This document shows positions 18,883 through 27,075 of a DNA stretch of 64,000 bases, in pieces. Source of the stretch: JAJRVM01 sp041752115 (GTDB lineage Bacteria; Planctomycetota; Planctomycetia; Pirellulales; Pirellulaceae); the NCBI GenBank assembly GCA_041752115.1, contig JBGSHS010000360.1:1-64000 (forward strand). The letters run 5' to 3'. Each line of letters begins with the position of its first letter. Within the stretch, counting starts at the first letter, position 1. Below the pieces are notes generated by a model. That model searched no databases. It was not told where the DNA came from and saw nothing but the letters and a program-made list of their open reading frames with translations. The position numbers and the translations under genes were made by a program.

Positions 18883-20544
18883 ATGTCCTCTCGACTCTTC
18901 CAGATCGCCGGCGGTTACGTTTACGATCCGCTCAATGACCTGCATGGTCAAGTGCAGGACCTCTGGATCCGGGACGGCAAGCTGGTGGCAGCTCCGACCG
19001 ATCCGGTGGAGCGTCCTGCTCGCGTGCTCGATGCTGCTGGACTGGTCGTGATGCCGGGCGGCGTGGACATGCATTGCCATATTGCCGGTCCGAAAGTGAA
19101 TATGGCGCGCAAGATGCGTCCGGAAGACCGGCGTCTGGCCGACCCGGTCCAGCGCACGGCTCGGACGCGCAGCGGCACGATGGGGAGTGTGCCGAGCACG
19201 TTTGCAACTGGCTACAAGTATTGCGGCATGGGGTATACGACCGCCTTTGATGCTGCAGTGCCCCCCTTGTCGGCTCGGCATGCCCATGAAGAGTTCGCAG
19301 ATACCCCCTGCATCGACAAGGGCTTCTACGTCCTGATGGGAAACAACCACTACCTCATGCAGGCTCTGGCCGACGGGCAGCTGGAGCGCGCCAAAACATT
19401 TGTGGCCTGGCTGCTCGGCGCTGCCAAAGGGTACGCGGTGAAGCTCGTGAATCCAGGTGGTGTGGAGGTTTGGAAGCAGCGTGCCGGGGGGAATGTTCAC
19501 ACGATCGACGACGTGGTCGATTCGTTCGCTATCACGCCACGACAGATCATGCGCGGAGTGGCTCAGGCGGTGGACGAGCTGAAGCTGCCTCACAGCGTGC
19601 ATATTCACTGCAACAACCTCGGTCTGCCCGGCAACTGGACCACCACTCTGGAAACGCTCCAGGCTCTCGAGGGGCATCGCGGTCACATTACTCACATCCA
19701 GTTCCACAGTTACGGCGGCGGTGCGGGGGATGAGAACACGTTCAACTCCAAGGTGGTCCCGCTCGCACAGTACGTGAACGAACACCCGAATGTCACGGTC
19801 GATGTGGGACAGGTTCTGTTTGGTGAAACGACCAGCATGACCGGCGATGGGCCACTGGGATACTACCTGCACAACGTGTACGGCACGAAGTGGTTCAGTG
19901 CGGATACCGAACTGGAAGCGGGCTGTGGCATTGCCCCCATCACGTACCGCAACAAGAGTCTTGTTCACGCCTTGCAGTGGGCTATCGGTTTAGAGTGGTA
20001 TCTGCTGGTCGAAGATCCGTGGCGCGTGTGCATGAGCACGGATCATCCCAATGGCGGCTCGTTTCTGGCTTACCCGCAGATCATTCGCCTGCTGATGGAC
20101 CGCACCTATCGGCAGGACATGCTCCGCAGCGTGCCGGCCACCCTGCGGGAACGAAGCGTCCTGGCCGACCTGGATCGTGAGTACTCGTTGAGTGAAATCT
20201 GCATCATTACGCGAGCCGCTCCAGCCAAAATTCTGGGGCTCAGGAACAAAGGCCATCTGGGACCCGGAGCCGACGCCGATATCACCATCTACGCGCCACA
20301 CGAGAACAAGCAGGTCATGTTCGAGTTGCCGCGTTACGTGATCAAGAGCGGAGAAGTCCTGGTCGAGGACTGTGAGCTGCGCGAGCCGCGCGACGGAAAA
20401 ACCCTCTATGTCGCTCCTGACTATGATCGAGAAGCCGAGACCCGTATCGCCGAGTGGTTCCAGAAATACTACTCGATCCAGTTCCGCAATTACCCGGTAT
20501 CCGATGCGTACCTGCATGCGTCAGAAGTCGTGCCGACCGGTTGA
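18883..20544 (+). CDS. fhcA: Formylmethanofuran dehydrogenase/formyltransferase-hydrolase complex subunit A
   Basis: This roughly 553-residue amidohydrolase-fold protein matches FwdA/FhcA. It has an N-terminal IAGGYVYDP strand, the metal-binding GGVDMHCHIAGPKVN, AVKLVNPGG with the lysine expected to be carboxylated, HIHCNNLGLPGNW, STDHPNGGSFLAYP and a closing LGPGADADITIY. In bacteria the Fhc complex releases formate from formyl-methanofuran in tetrahydromethanopterin-linked formaldehyde oxidation, in the cytoplasm. fhcB and fhcD are not in this window; fhcC lies 1.1 kb downstream. An in-frame ATG at 18871 is an alternative start. The DinB-like gene immediately upstream probably shares its promoter. 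Confidence 0.93.
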   Translation: MSSRLFQIAGGYVYDPLNDLHGQVQDLWIRDGKLVAAPTDPVERPARVLDAAGLVVMPGGVDMHCHIAGPKVNMARKMRPEDRRLADPVQRTARTRSGTMGSVPSTFATGYKYCGMGYTTAFDAAVPPLSARHAHEEFADTPCIDKGFYVLMGNNHYLMQALADGQLERAKTFVAWLLGAAKGYAVKLVNPGGVEVWKQRAGGNVHTIDDVVDSFAITPRQIMRGVAQAVDELKLPHSVHIHCNNLGLPGNWTTTLETLQALEGHRGHITHIQFHSYGGGAGDENTFNSKVVPLAQYVNEHPNVTVDVGQVLFGETTSMTGDGPLGYYLHNVYGTKWFSADTELEAGCGIAPITYRNKSLVHALQWAIGLEWYLLVEDPWRVCMSTDHPNGGSFLAYPQIIRLLMDRTYRQDMLRSVPATLRERSVLADLDREYSLSEICIITRAAPAKILGLRNKGHLGPGADADITIYAPHENKQVMFELPRYVIKSGEVLVEDCELREPRDGKTLYVAPDYDREAETRIAEWFQKYYSIQFRNYPVSDAYLHASEVVPTG

Positions 20545-20620
20545 CGTTCCGCGGCGAGAATCGTACCGCCTCATCAGCACCCGCGTCGAGTTCTTCCGGC
20601 CGGTGAATTCTTCATTCCAT

Positions 20621-20710
20621 TCGTCATTGGGTATTTCGTCATTGGGTATTTCGTCATTGGGTATTTCGTCATTGGGTATTTCGTCATTGGGTATTTCGTC
20701 ATTCGTCATT
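20621..20710. repeat. 15-bp tandem repeat (five full units plus partial)
   Basis: The unit TCGTCATTGGGTATT is repeated five times without mismatch from 20621 to 20695. A degenerate TCGTCATTCGTCATTGG end follows. It lies between the convergent fhcA and mobA genes. Related words recur at 4966, 31805 and 49545. Confidence 0.9.
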
Positions 20711-20770
20711 GGCCCCGCCAGGTAGCTGTTGCCCAGTCGCGCACGGTCATTGAGCGGGAGAGCCATCGAC

Positions 20771-21391
20771 TCAATCGGTATCCGGCGCATAGCCGGCCAG
20801 CTGCAGAGCTCGCCGATAGTCTTCGGGTGAGTTCAGATTCACCAGACTGAGCAGCTCCGGATCGACGCTGCGCAGCTGCTGGATGTCGATGGCGTGAGTG
20901 GCCACCGCGCTGTAAAGGCTGTTCATCTGCAGCTGATCGTGGGCGAGCAGGGTGGCGATCGTCGGAGCGACGCTCGTGCGATAGACAGCGGCCAGGGGAT
21001 GATAACGCGTTCCATCCACGGGCACGGCGACGTCATGGGACCCCAGTTGGTCGAGCATGAACCGTATGAAGTCCGGGCGGAGCAGGGGAGTGTCGCAGCC
21101 GGTCACATAGGCGGCGTCGATGTGTCCAGCCAGGTAGTTGAGTCCGCAGTAGAGCCCTTCGAGCGGTCCTCGTCCCAGGCTGCGATCCCGAACCAGGTTG
21201 ACTTCCGCCGGAAGCTCAGGCAGATCCTGATCGGGGGCCGCCACGACCAGCAACGGTTCGACCACACTGCGGAGCAGCTGCAGCATATGGAACAGCATGA
21301 TGTTGTCTCCGAATGGCAGAACGGCCTTGGGCTTTCCCATCCGGCGACTCTGTCCGCCACAGAGGACAATTCCCGCGACTTGCACTTCCAT
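20771..21391 (-). CDS. mobA: Molybdenum cofactor guanylyltransferase
   Basis: This protein of about 206 residues has the nucleotidyltransferase signature GIVLCGGQSRRMGKPKAVLP at its N-terminus, then SLGRGPLEGLYCGL and the metal-binding YVTGCDTPLL. It attaches GMP to molybdopterin to form the MGD cofactor used by enzymes such as formate dehydrogenase. It sits on the opposite strand between fhcA and fhcC; a link could be the need for a molybdenum formate dehydrogenase as the last step of C1 oxidation (inference). ATG 21391 is preferred because the conserved domain begins at once; an in-frame TTG at 21409 would add six residues. Confidence 0.9.
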   Translation of the reverse strand: MEVQVAGIVLCGGQSRRMGKPKAVLPFGDNIMLFHMLQLLRSVVEPLLVVAAPDQDLPELPAEVNLVRDRSLGRGPLEGLYCGLNYLAGHIDAAYVTGCDTPLLRPDFIRFMLDQLGSHDVAVPVDGTRYHPLAAVYRTSVAPTIATLLAHDQLQMNSLYSAVATHAIDIQQLRSVDPELLSLVNLNSPEDYRRALQLAGYAPDTD

Positions 21392-21683
21392 CTCTCCCGC
21401 CTGATTCAATGCAACGCACCGGGGAATATCCAGACGTGGCAGGCGAGGTCTCCCTCCCCTGGTGTCGCGTCTGCCGTTCGTCCCGTCGGACAGGTCCCTT
21501 GCCGTTCCCCCGCGGCCCGAATCGATTATACTTGACCCGTCATCTCGCGTGCCTCACACCGGCTGGCGAGACGAGCGGCACAGCCTGACCCCATGATGCT
21601 CGCTCTTTGACGGCGAAGACCGGGAATCGAACTGCCGGGCGGGATCACCGGCCAGTGAGCTCTTTCGCGGGCCCCACACGAAC

Positions 21684-22523
21684 ATGACCTGGCAGCTAGA
21701 GACAGACTATGCGGGATCGATCCCTTTAGAAGTGGAGGGAATCCTGCCCGAGCAGATGGCCGGCAAATCGCTCGACGAGATTCGGCAGATGCCGATCGTT
21801 CACGGTAACCGCCAGGTTCCCCTGGGAGAGTTCTTTCAGCTGTCGGGAGATCCGGGCGACCAGTGTCTGGTGTGGCGCGGTGAGCTATCCCGAGTGCACT
21901 GGATGGGTGCCGGGATGACGCGCGGCACGATGCGGATTGTCGGCAGCGCCGGACGCCATGTAGGGAGCCGGATGCGTGGCGGTCGGATCGAAGTGCAGGG
22001 TGATGTGAGTGACTCCGTGGGAGCTGAGATGCTGGGGGGACGGATTCACGTCCACGGCAATACCGGTCACCTGGCCGGCGCAGCGTATCGCGGCAGCGCT
22101 CGCGGTATGACCGGCGGTACCATCCTGATTGACGGTAGTGCGGGGAACGAAGTTGGACATGGCATGCGGCGCGGACTGATTGCCATTGCGGGTAGTGCAG
22201 GGGATCTGGTGGGCATGAACATGCTGGCCGGCAGCATCTTTGTCTTTGGCAAGGTGGGCCTGCGACATGGTGCGGGCATGCGGCGAGGGACGATTGGACT
22301 GCTGGGCAGTGAATTGTACACTCCCTTGCCGACGTTCTATCGCGCTTGCCGCTGTTCGCTTGAGCTGCTGAGGATTGTCGAGCGGACGCTGCACAGGCTG
22401 TCGTTTCCGCTGTCGGTAACGCTGAGCGACATGCAGATTGACCTCTACCATGGCGACATGTTAGAGGGGGGGCGCGGCGAAATGCTGCTGCGCAGTCCTG
22501 GACCGCTGCTGTGCAGCACGTAA
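21684..22523 (+). CDS. fhcC: Formylmethanofuran dehydrogenase/formyltransferase-hydrolase complex subunit C
   Basis: This 279-residue protein consists mainly of a right-handed beta-helix of G-x-x-G repeats like the C-terminal domain of glutamate synthase. Examples are GSAGRHVGSRMRGGRI, GDVSDSVGAEMLGGRI, GSAGNEVGHGMRRGLI and GSAGDLVGMNMLAGSI. This is characteristic of FwdC/FhcC. It is a structural subunit of the complex that handles formyl-methanofuran. It is followed within about 60 bp by a BMC shell-domain gene on the same strand. Confidence 0.93.
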   Translation: MTWQLETDYAGSIPLEVEGILPEQMAGKSLDEIRQMPIVHGNRQVPLGEFFQLSGDPGDQCLVWRGELSRVHWMGAGMTRGTMRIVGSAGRHVGSRMRGGRIEVQGDVSDSVGAEMLGGRIHVHGNTGHLAGAAYRGSARGMTGGTILIDGSAGNEVGHGMRRGLIAIAGSAGDLVGMNMLAGSIFVFGKVGLRHGAGMRRGTIGLLGSELYTPLPTFYRACRCSLELLRIVERTLHRLSFPLSVTLSDMQIDLYHGDMLEGGRGEMLLRSPGPLLCST

Positions 22524-22585
22524 GCGACGCTGCGGCGGCAGCAACAGGCTGCGGCGGTCGGACACTGGTGGAAGAGGGACATGAC

Positions 22586-23233
22586 GTGAATCACGGTGTG
22601 GCGATTCTCGAAATCGTGGGATTGGGCCCGGCGCTGGTCACCATGGATGCCTTGGAGAAGGCTGCGCCAGTTGAAATCAGTCAGTACGAATTGAACGATC
22701 TCTACGGTGTGTGCATCCGCATCGTCGGTCCGCCGGCCGCTCTGCAGCGAGCCGTCGAAGCAGCTCAAAAGCGTGTGGCAGCGATGGGGGGCGTGTGCGT
22801 CTGCACGGTCATCAATGCACCGGACCGCGAAGCCGAGAAGGCGATCTATTCCCGGGCGGAGTATCAGCCGCTGCTGGAACAGGAAGTTGTCTTCTTTCCC
22901 CGCACCGAACCAACACCTGCAACGCAACCAACCGAAGGAACTCAGGCAATGGCAAGCGATCGGGACTATGCTATCGGATTAATCGAAACCCAAGGGTTCA
23001 CGGCGGTGATCGAGGCCATCGACACCGCCTGCAAAGCGGCCAACGTGGAAGTGATCGGCAAGGAAAAACTCGGCGGTGGCTACATCACTGTTCTGATTCG
23101 CGGAGACGTCGCCGCCGTCGAAGCAGCGGTGCAGGCGGGCAAGGCGAAGGTCGGCGACCTGGGCAAGTTGATCTCGGCGCACATCATTGCTCGCCCCAGC
23201 GCAGGGATCCTGAAACTCCTGCCGCAGTCCTGA
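22586..23233 (+). CDS. Tandem BMC-domain (BMC-T-like) microcompartment shell protein
   Basis: This 215-residue protein carries two BMC domains. The first (about residues 3-85: GVAILEIVGLGPALVTMDAL, later RAVEAAQKRV) is divergent. A linker rich in Thr/Pro (TPATQPTEGTQ) follows. The second (about 122-212: YAIGLIETQGFTAVIEAID, EKLGGGYITVLIRGDVAAV, ISAHIIARP) is close to canonical hexameric shell proteins. Tandem proteins normally form pseudohexameric trimers in compartment shells. The chosen start is GTG 22586, with GAGGGA seven bases upstream and the BMC fold beginning at residue 3; an ATG at 22511 would overlap fhcC. No compartment enzymes or other shell genes are in the window, so its position right after fhcC is unexplained. 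Confidence 0.9.
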   Translation: MNHGVAILEIVGLGPALVTMDALEKAAPVEISQYELNDLYGVCIRIVGPPAALQRAVEAAQKRVAAMGGVCVCTVINAPDREAEKAIYSRAEYQPLLEQEVVFFPRTEPTPATQPTEGTQAMASDRDYAIGLIETQGFTAVIEAIDTACKAANVEVIGKEKLGGGYITVLIRGDVAAVEAAVQAGKAKVGDLGKLISAHIIARPSAGILKLLPQS

Positions 23234-23772
23234 CGCGGGGCCACGAACTCGCCCGGCCGGCCGTTTTTTCGGGCTCCGAATCCTCCTCGTCGACGCCCCA
23301 TGGATGGGGCCGATGGCCGCACGAACGGATGAGTCTGGACTGGTGGATTAACGGTGCAGCGGTGGCACGAGCGGTTGTTCCAGCAGTTGTCCGGCAATTA
23401 TGCGGCGTACCTGAGGAAACTCCCGCCACCATTGGGGCGTCTGTTCGCAGGCCAGGGACAGTGACAGCCTGCAGCAGGCAAGCCTTGCGATGCCAACGAG
23501 TTAGAGCGAGGACGATTGACTCCTGAACGAGCCAGGGTCGCGATCGCGCATCACGTCTCAAGCGGCGACTAGCCATTTCGATGGCTTGCACGAAAGGGGG
23601 GAACTGGGACAAAATAGTCTTGGTGCGTTTCCTGGCTCGCTGATTGGCTGGCGGTGGTCTCCTGCCACTGTGTCTTAGTTCGCCGCTGAGATATCGGCTG
23701 CGCGAAGTGCTGCGCGGCGGGCGTTCGCATCGTCCTGCCTGTTCTGTTCACCATCCAGGATCGCGTGAATCC
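23234..23772. other. Non-coding stretch
   Basis: About 540 bases lie between the BMC gene and the cytochrome/DUF1549 gene. I see no gene and no clear regulatory element. Confidence 0.4.
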
Positions 23773-26700
23773 ATGACATTGACCAATCGGTGCCGCCGCT
23801 CTGTCGGTCTGTTCGGGTTCGTCTTGCTGTACGGCAGCGTGGCAGCTGCGGACGAGAGGACCGGGCAGGTTGACTTCGACCGTGACGTGCGGCCCATTCT
23901 CTCGGATCGTTGTTTTGCCTGTCACGGTCCTGATGCCCAGCGGCGGCAGGCAGATCTCCGACTGGATACCTCCGAGAGCGTGTTCGCGTCTCTGGGCGAT
24001 TCCATGTGGATCGTTCGTCCGGGAGATCTTGAGCGCAGCGAGCTTTACCAGCGCATCAGTGTCGAGGATGACGACCTGCGCATGCCTCCTGTCGATTCGA
24101 AACTGGCGCTCAACGATCAGGAGAAGAACGTTTTGCGGCGGTGGATCGAGCAGGGGGCGCCGTGGAAGCAACACTGGGCATTTCAGCCGATTACCGCTCC
24201 CGATGTTCCGCCCGTCTCCCACCAGCAATGGCCGCGTAACGCCATCGATTACTTTGTCCTGGCGAAGCTCGAGCAGCAGCAGCTGCAGCCGACCAAAGAA
24301 GCGGAGCGATCGCAACTGCTGCGTCGACTCACTTTCGATCTGACCGGACTTCCTCCCACGCCTGAGGAACTCGATGCATTCCTGGCCGATCCGGAACCGG
24401 ATGCATATGAGCGGCAGGTGGATCGCCTGCTCGCTTCACCTCGTTTTGGCGAACGGATGGCCGTCGATTGGCTGGATGTGGCGCGCTATGCGGACACGTA
24501 CGGCTACCAGTCCGACGTCTACCGAGCCATGTGGCCGTGGCGAGATTGGGTTGTCAAAGCCTGGAACGAGAATCTGCCGTTCGATCAATTCGTGACGTGG
24601 CAACTGGCGGGCGATCTGCTTCCCAACCCCACGCAGGAGCAGGTTTTGGCCACCGCCTTCAACCGACATCACCGTCAGACCAACGAAGGTGGCAGTGTCG
24701 AGGAGGAGTTTCGGGTCGAGTACGTTTCGGATCGGGTCAACACGTTCGGTACGGCTTTGTTAGGGCTGACGCTGGAATGCGCTCGCTGCCACGACCACAA
24801 GTTTGATCCAATTACTCAGGAAGAGTACTACCGCTTATCCGCCTTTTTCAACAGCATTGACGAATCGGGGCTCTACTCCCATTTCACGGATGCCATACCG
24901 ACTCCCACCCTGTTGCTGCCGGACGACCAGCAGCGTGCGGCCGAGGCCGACTTGCAGGATCGCATAGAGGCGGCCGAGCAGCAACTGCGCAGCGTGGCCG
25001 AGCAGCGGGATGCGGAGTTTGCCGCCTGGCTGCAGGCGGGTCCGCACGCAGTGGATTTGCCGGGCCTGATGGGCGACTACTCGCTCGATGAGATCGCCGA
25101 TGGCACGGTGGCCAATCGCGTTGATCCGCAGCAACCCGGCAAGCTGTTGGATGGGCCCGAGTTGGTGCCGGGCAAGCTGGGCAGCGGATTGAAACTCAAC
25201 GGCGACAACACGATCAGTGTCCCAGCCGGCGGGAACTTTGCGCGTGATGACGCGTTTTCCGTGGCGCTGTGGATCAGCACGCCGGACGAGAAAGAGCGAG
25301 CGGTGGTGCTGCATCGTTCGCGTGCCTGGACCGATGCCGGCAGTTGCGGCTATCAACTGCTGATCGAGGAGGGACACCTCAGCGCTTCGCTGATCCATTT
25401 CTGGCCGGGCAATGCGATCTGCGTTCGCATGCAGGACAAGTTGCCGGTCGGCCGGTGGGTTCATGTCGTGATGGCCTACGATGGTTCCAGTCGAGCGGCG
25501 GGGCTGAGTCTGTTTGTGGACGGACTGGTGGTTCCCTGCGACATCGTCCGCGACAACCTGGTCAAGAACATTACGGGTGGTGGAGCGACGACTCTGGATA
25601 TAGGTCAGCGGTTCCGCGATCGAGGATTCAAGGACGGACTCGTGGACGAACTCAAGGTGTATCGGCGCTGCCTGACTCCGATCGAAGCCGCACAGTTGTA
25701 CGATGACAACTCGCTGGCGCAGTTGTTGACCAAACCGGTGGAGCAATTGGAAGTTGGCGAGCGAGCGGCCTTGTACGCTTATTATCTGGCAAATATCGAT
25801 CCGTTGTACGCTCAGCAGCGTGATGCGCTCCAGCAATTACGGCGGGATCGCAGCGCGTTGATTGATCCGATACCGGAAATCATGGTGATGCGCGAGCTGC
25901 CCAAGCCGCGACCGACCTACCTGCTCAAACGGGGCGCGTATGATGCGCGCCAGCAGCAAGTGGAAGCGGGAACTCCGGGGTGCCTTCCTCCTTGGCCCGA
26001 CGGTGCCCCGCACAATCGGCTGGGCTTGGCGCAATGGTTGACGAGCCCAGGCCATCCGCTGCTGGCGCGAGTCACGGTCAACCGCTTGTGGCAGTCGCTG
26101 CTGGGACATGGATTGGTTGAGACGGCCGAAGACTTGGGAAGTCAGGGGTCGGCGCCGTCCCATCCGGAGCTGTTGGACTGGCTGTCACGACGCTTCGTGG
26201 ATTCGTCCTGGAACGCAAAGGAACTGATCAAACTGATTGTCATGTCGGCGACCTACCGGCAGGACTCGACGTGCTCCGCCGAACTGCTCATGGCGGATCC
26301 AGAGAATGTCTACCTGGCACGAGGTCCCCGTCGGCGGTTGCCGGCCGAGATGATTCGCGACAATGCCTTGTTTGCCGGCGGCTTGTTGGTGGAGAAAAGG
26401 GGAGGACCGCCGGTCAAGCCGTATGAACCGGAAGGCTTGTGGAAGGAGAAGTCGGGTCAGGACTACGTACGCGATGAGGGGGAGGGGAGCCATCGTCGCA
26501 GTCTGTACACGTTCTGGAAACGCACCAGTCCGCCTCCTGCCATGATGATTCTGGATGCGGTCACGCGGGAAGTCTGTATCGCTCGCAGACAGGCCACGGC
26601 GACGCCGCTGCAGGCGCTTGTGCTGTGGAACGATCCACAGTTCGTCGAAGCGGCTCGCGCGCTGGCTCAGCAGACCATGCAGCAGTTTCCGGGGGATCGA

Positions 26701-26949
26701 GATCAACAGCTGTCGACTCTCTTTCGCGTTCTGACCAGTCGCCGGCCGGATGCCGACGAGCTTTCCGTCCTGCAGCGGTTCGGTGACGCTCAGCGGCAGT
26801 TCTTTCAGCGTTCGCCTGAGGATAGTCTCAAGCTGCTTGCGATCGGCGATCATCGGCGAGATGAGCAGTTGGATCCGGTGGAGTTGGCGGCGTTGACGGC
26901 CGTGGCCGAGGCACTGCTGAGTTACGATGAGACGATTACGAACAGGTAA
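23773..26949 (+). CDS. Planctomycete cytochrome / DUF1549 / DUF1553 protein with LamG-like insert
   Basis: This 1058-residue exported protein starts at ATG 23773, followed by a signal peptide (FGFVLLYGSVAAA). The domain order is: planctomycete cytochrome C (haem motif CFACH at residues 47-51, RPGDLERSELYQRI, MPP); DUF1549 (LRRLTFDLTGLPPTPEEL, MAVDWLDVARYADT, second CxxCH CARCH at about 336-340); a laminin-G/concanavalin-like domain (about 480-640: FSVALWISTPDEKER, LSLFVDGL); and DUF1553 (LLKRGAYDA, NRLGLAQWL, VTVNRLWQ, ATPLQALVLWND). These proteins are thought to act in degradation of polysaccharides outside the cytoplasm, but no reaction is established. A DUF1501 gene follows, as is usual. 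Confidence 0.92.
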   Translation: MTLTNRCRRSVGLFGFVLLYGSVAAADERTGQVDFDRDVRPILSDRCFACHGPDAQRRQADLRLDTSESVFASLGDSMWIVRPGDLERSELYQRISVEDDDLRMPPVDSKLALNDQEKNVLRRWIEQGAPWKQHWAFQPITAPDVPPVSHQQWPRNAIDYFVLAKLEQQQLQPTKEAERSQLLRRLTFDLTGLPPTPEELDAFLADPEPDAYERQVDRLLASPRFGERMAVDWLDVARYADTYGYQSDVYRAMWPWRDWVVKAWNENLPFDQFVTWQLAGDLLPNPTQEQVLATAFNRHHRQTNEGGSVEEEFRVEYVSDRVNTFGTALLGLTLECARCHDHKFDPITQEEYYRLSAFFNSIDESGLYSHFTDAIPTPTLLLPDDQQRAAEADLQDRIEAAEQQLRSVAEQRDAEFAAWLQAGPHAVDLPGLMGDYSLDEIADGTVANRVDPQQPGKLLDGPELVPGKLGSGLKLNGDNTISVPAGGNFARDDAFSVALWISTPDEKERAVVLHRSRAWTDAGSCGYQLLIEEGHLSASLIHFWPGNAICVRMQDKLPVGRWVHVVMAYDGSSRAAGLSLFVDGLVVPCDIVRDNLVKNITGGGATTLDIGQRFRDRGFKDGLVDELKVYRRCLTPIEAAQLYDDNSLAQLLTKPVEQLEVGERAALYAYYLANIDPLYAQQRDALQQLRRDRSALIDPIPEIMVMRELPKPRPTYLLKRGAYDARQQQVEAGTPGCLPPWPDGAPHNRLGLAQWLTSPGHPLLARVTVNRLWQSLLGHGLVETAEDLGSQGSAPSHPELLDWLSRRFVDSSWNAKELIKLIVMSATYRQDSTCSAELLMADPENVYLARGPRRRLPAEMIRDNALFAGGLLVEKRGGPPVKPYEPEGLWKEKSGQDYVRDEGEGSHRRSLYTFWKRTSPPPAMMILDAVTREVCIARRQATATPLQALVLWNDPQFVEAARALAQQTMQQFPGDRDQQLSTLFRVLTSRRPDADELSVLQRFGDAQRQFFQRSPEDSLKLLAIGDHRRDEQLDPVELAALTAVAEALLSYDETITNR

Positions 26950-27075
26950 GGGAACGGTCTGACGTGAGCTTCTGCGCGGGCCAGGGCGGGACGTTGTCTG
27001 GCCAGCGGACGGGGAGCGGAGGGGTTGTTGTTTTCTTCTGGCAGCGGTGAGAGTTTGACGAAACGGGAAACACAT

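Noticed and set aside
20621..20710. CRISPR-like array
   Set aside because: Units are contiguous 15-bp repeats without spacers, and no cas genes are in the window.
20521..20790. Protein made of Asn-Asp-Glu-Ile-Pro repeats on the minus strand
   Set aside because: It is a product of the 15-bp repeat, has no upstream signals and overlaps the ends of fhcA and the mobA side.
22586..23233. Complete microcompartment operon
   Set aside because: Only one shell protein is present; no pentamer (BMC-P) gene, aldehyde dehydrogenase or other compartment enzyme lies in the window.
24835..25836. 333-residue open frame opposite the DUF1549/LamG gene
   Set aside because: Antisense shadow; the plus strand encodes recognisable domains throughout.
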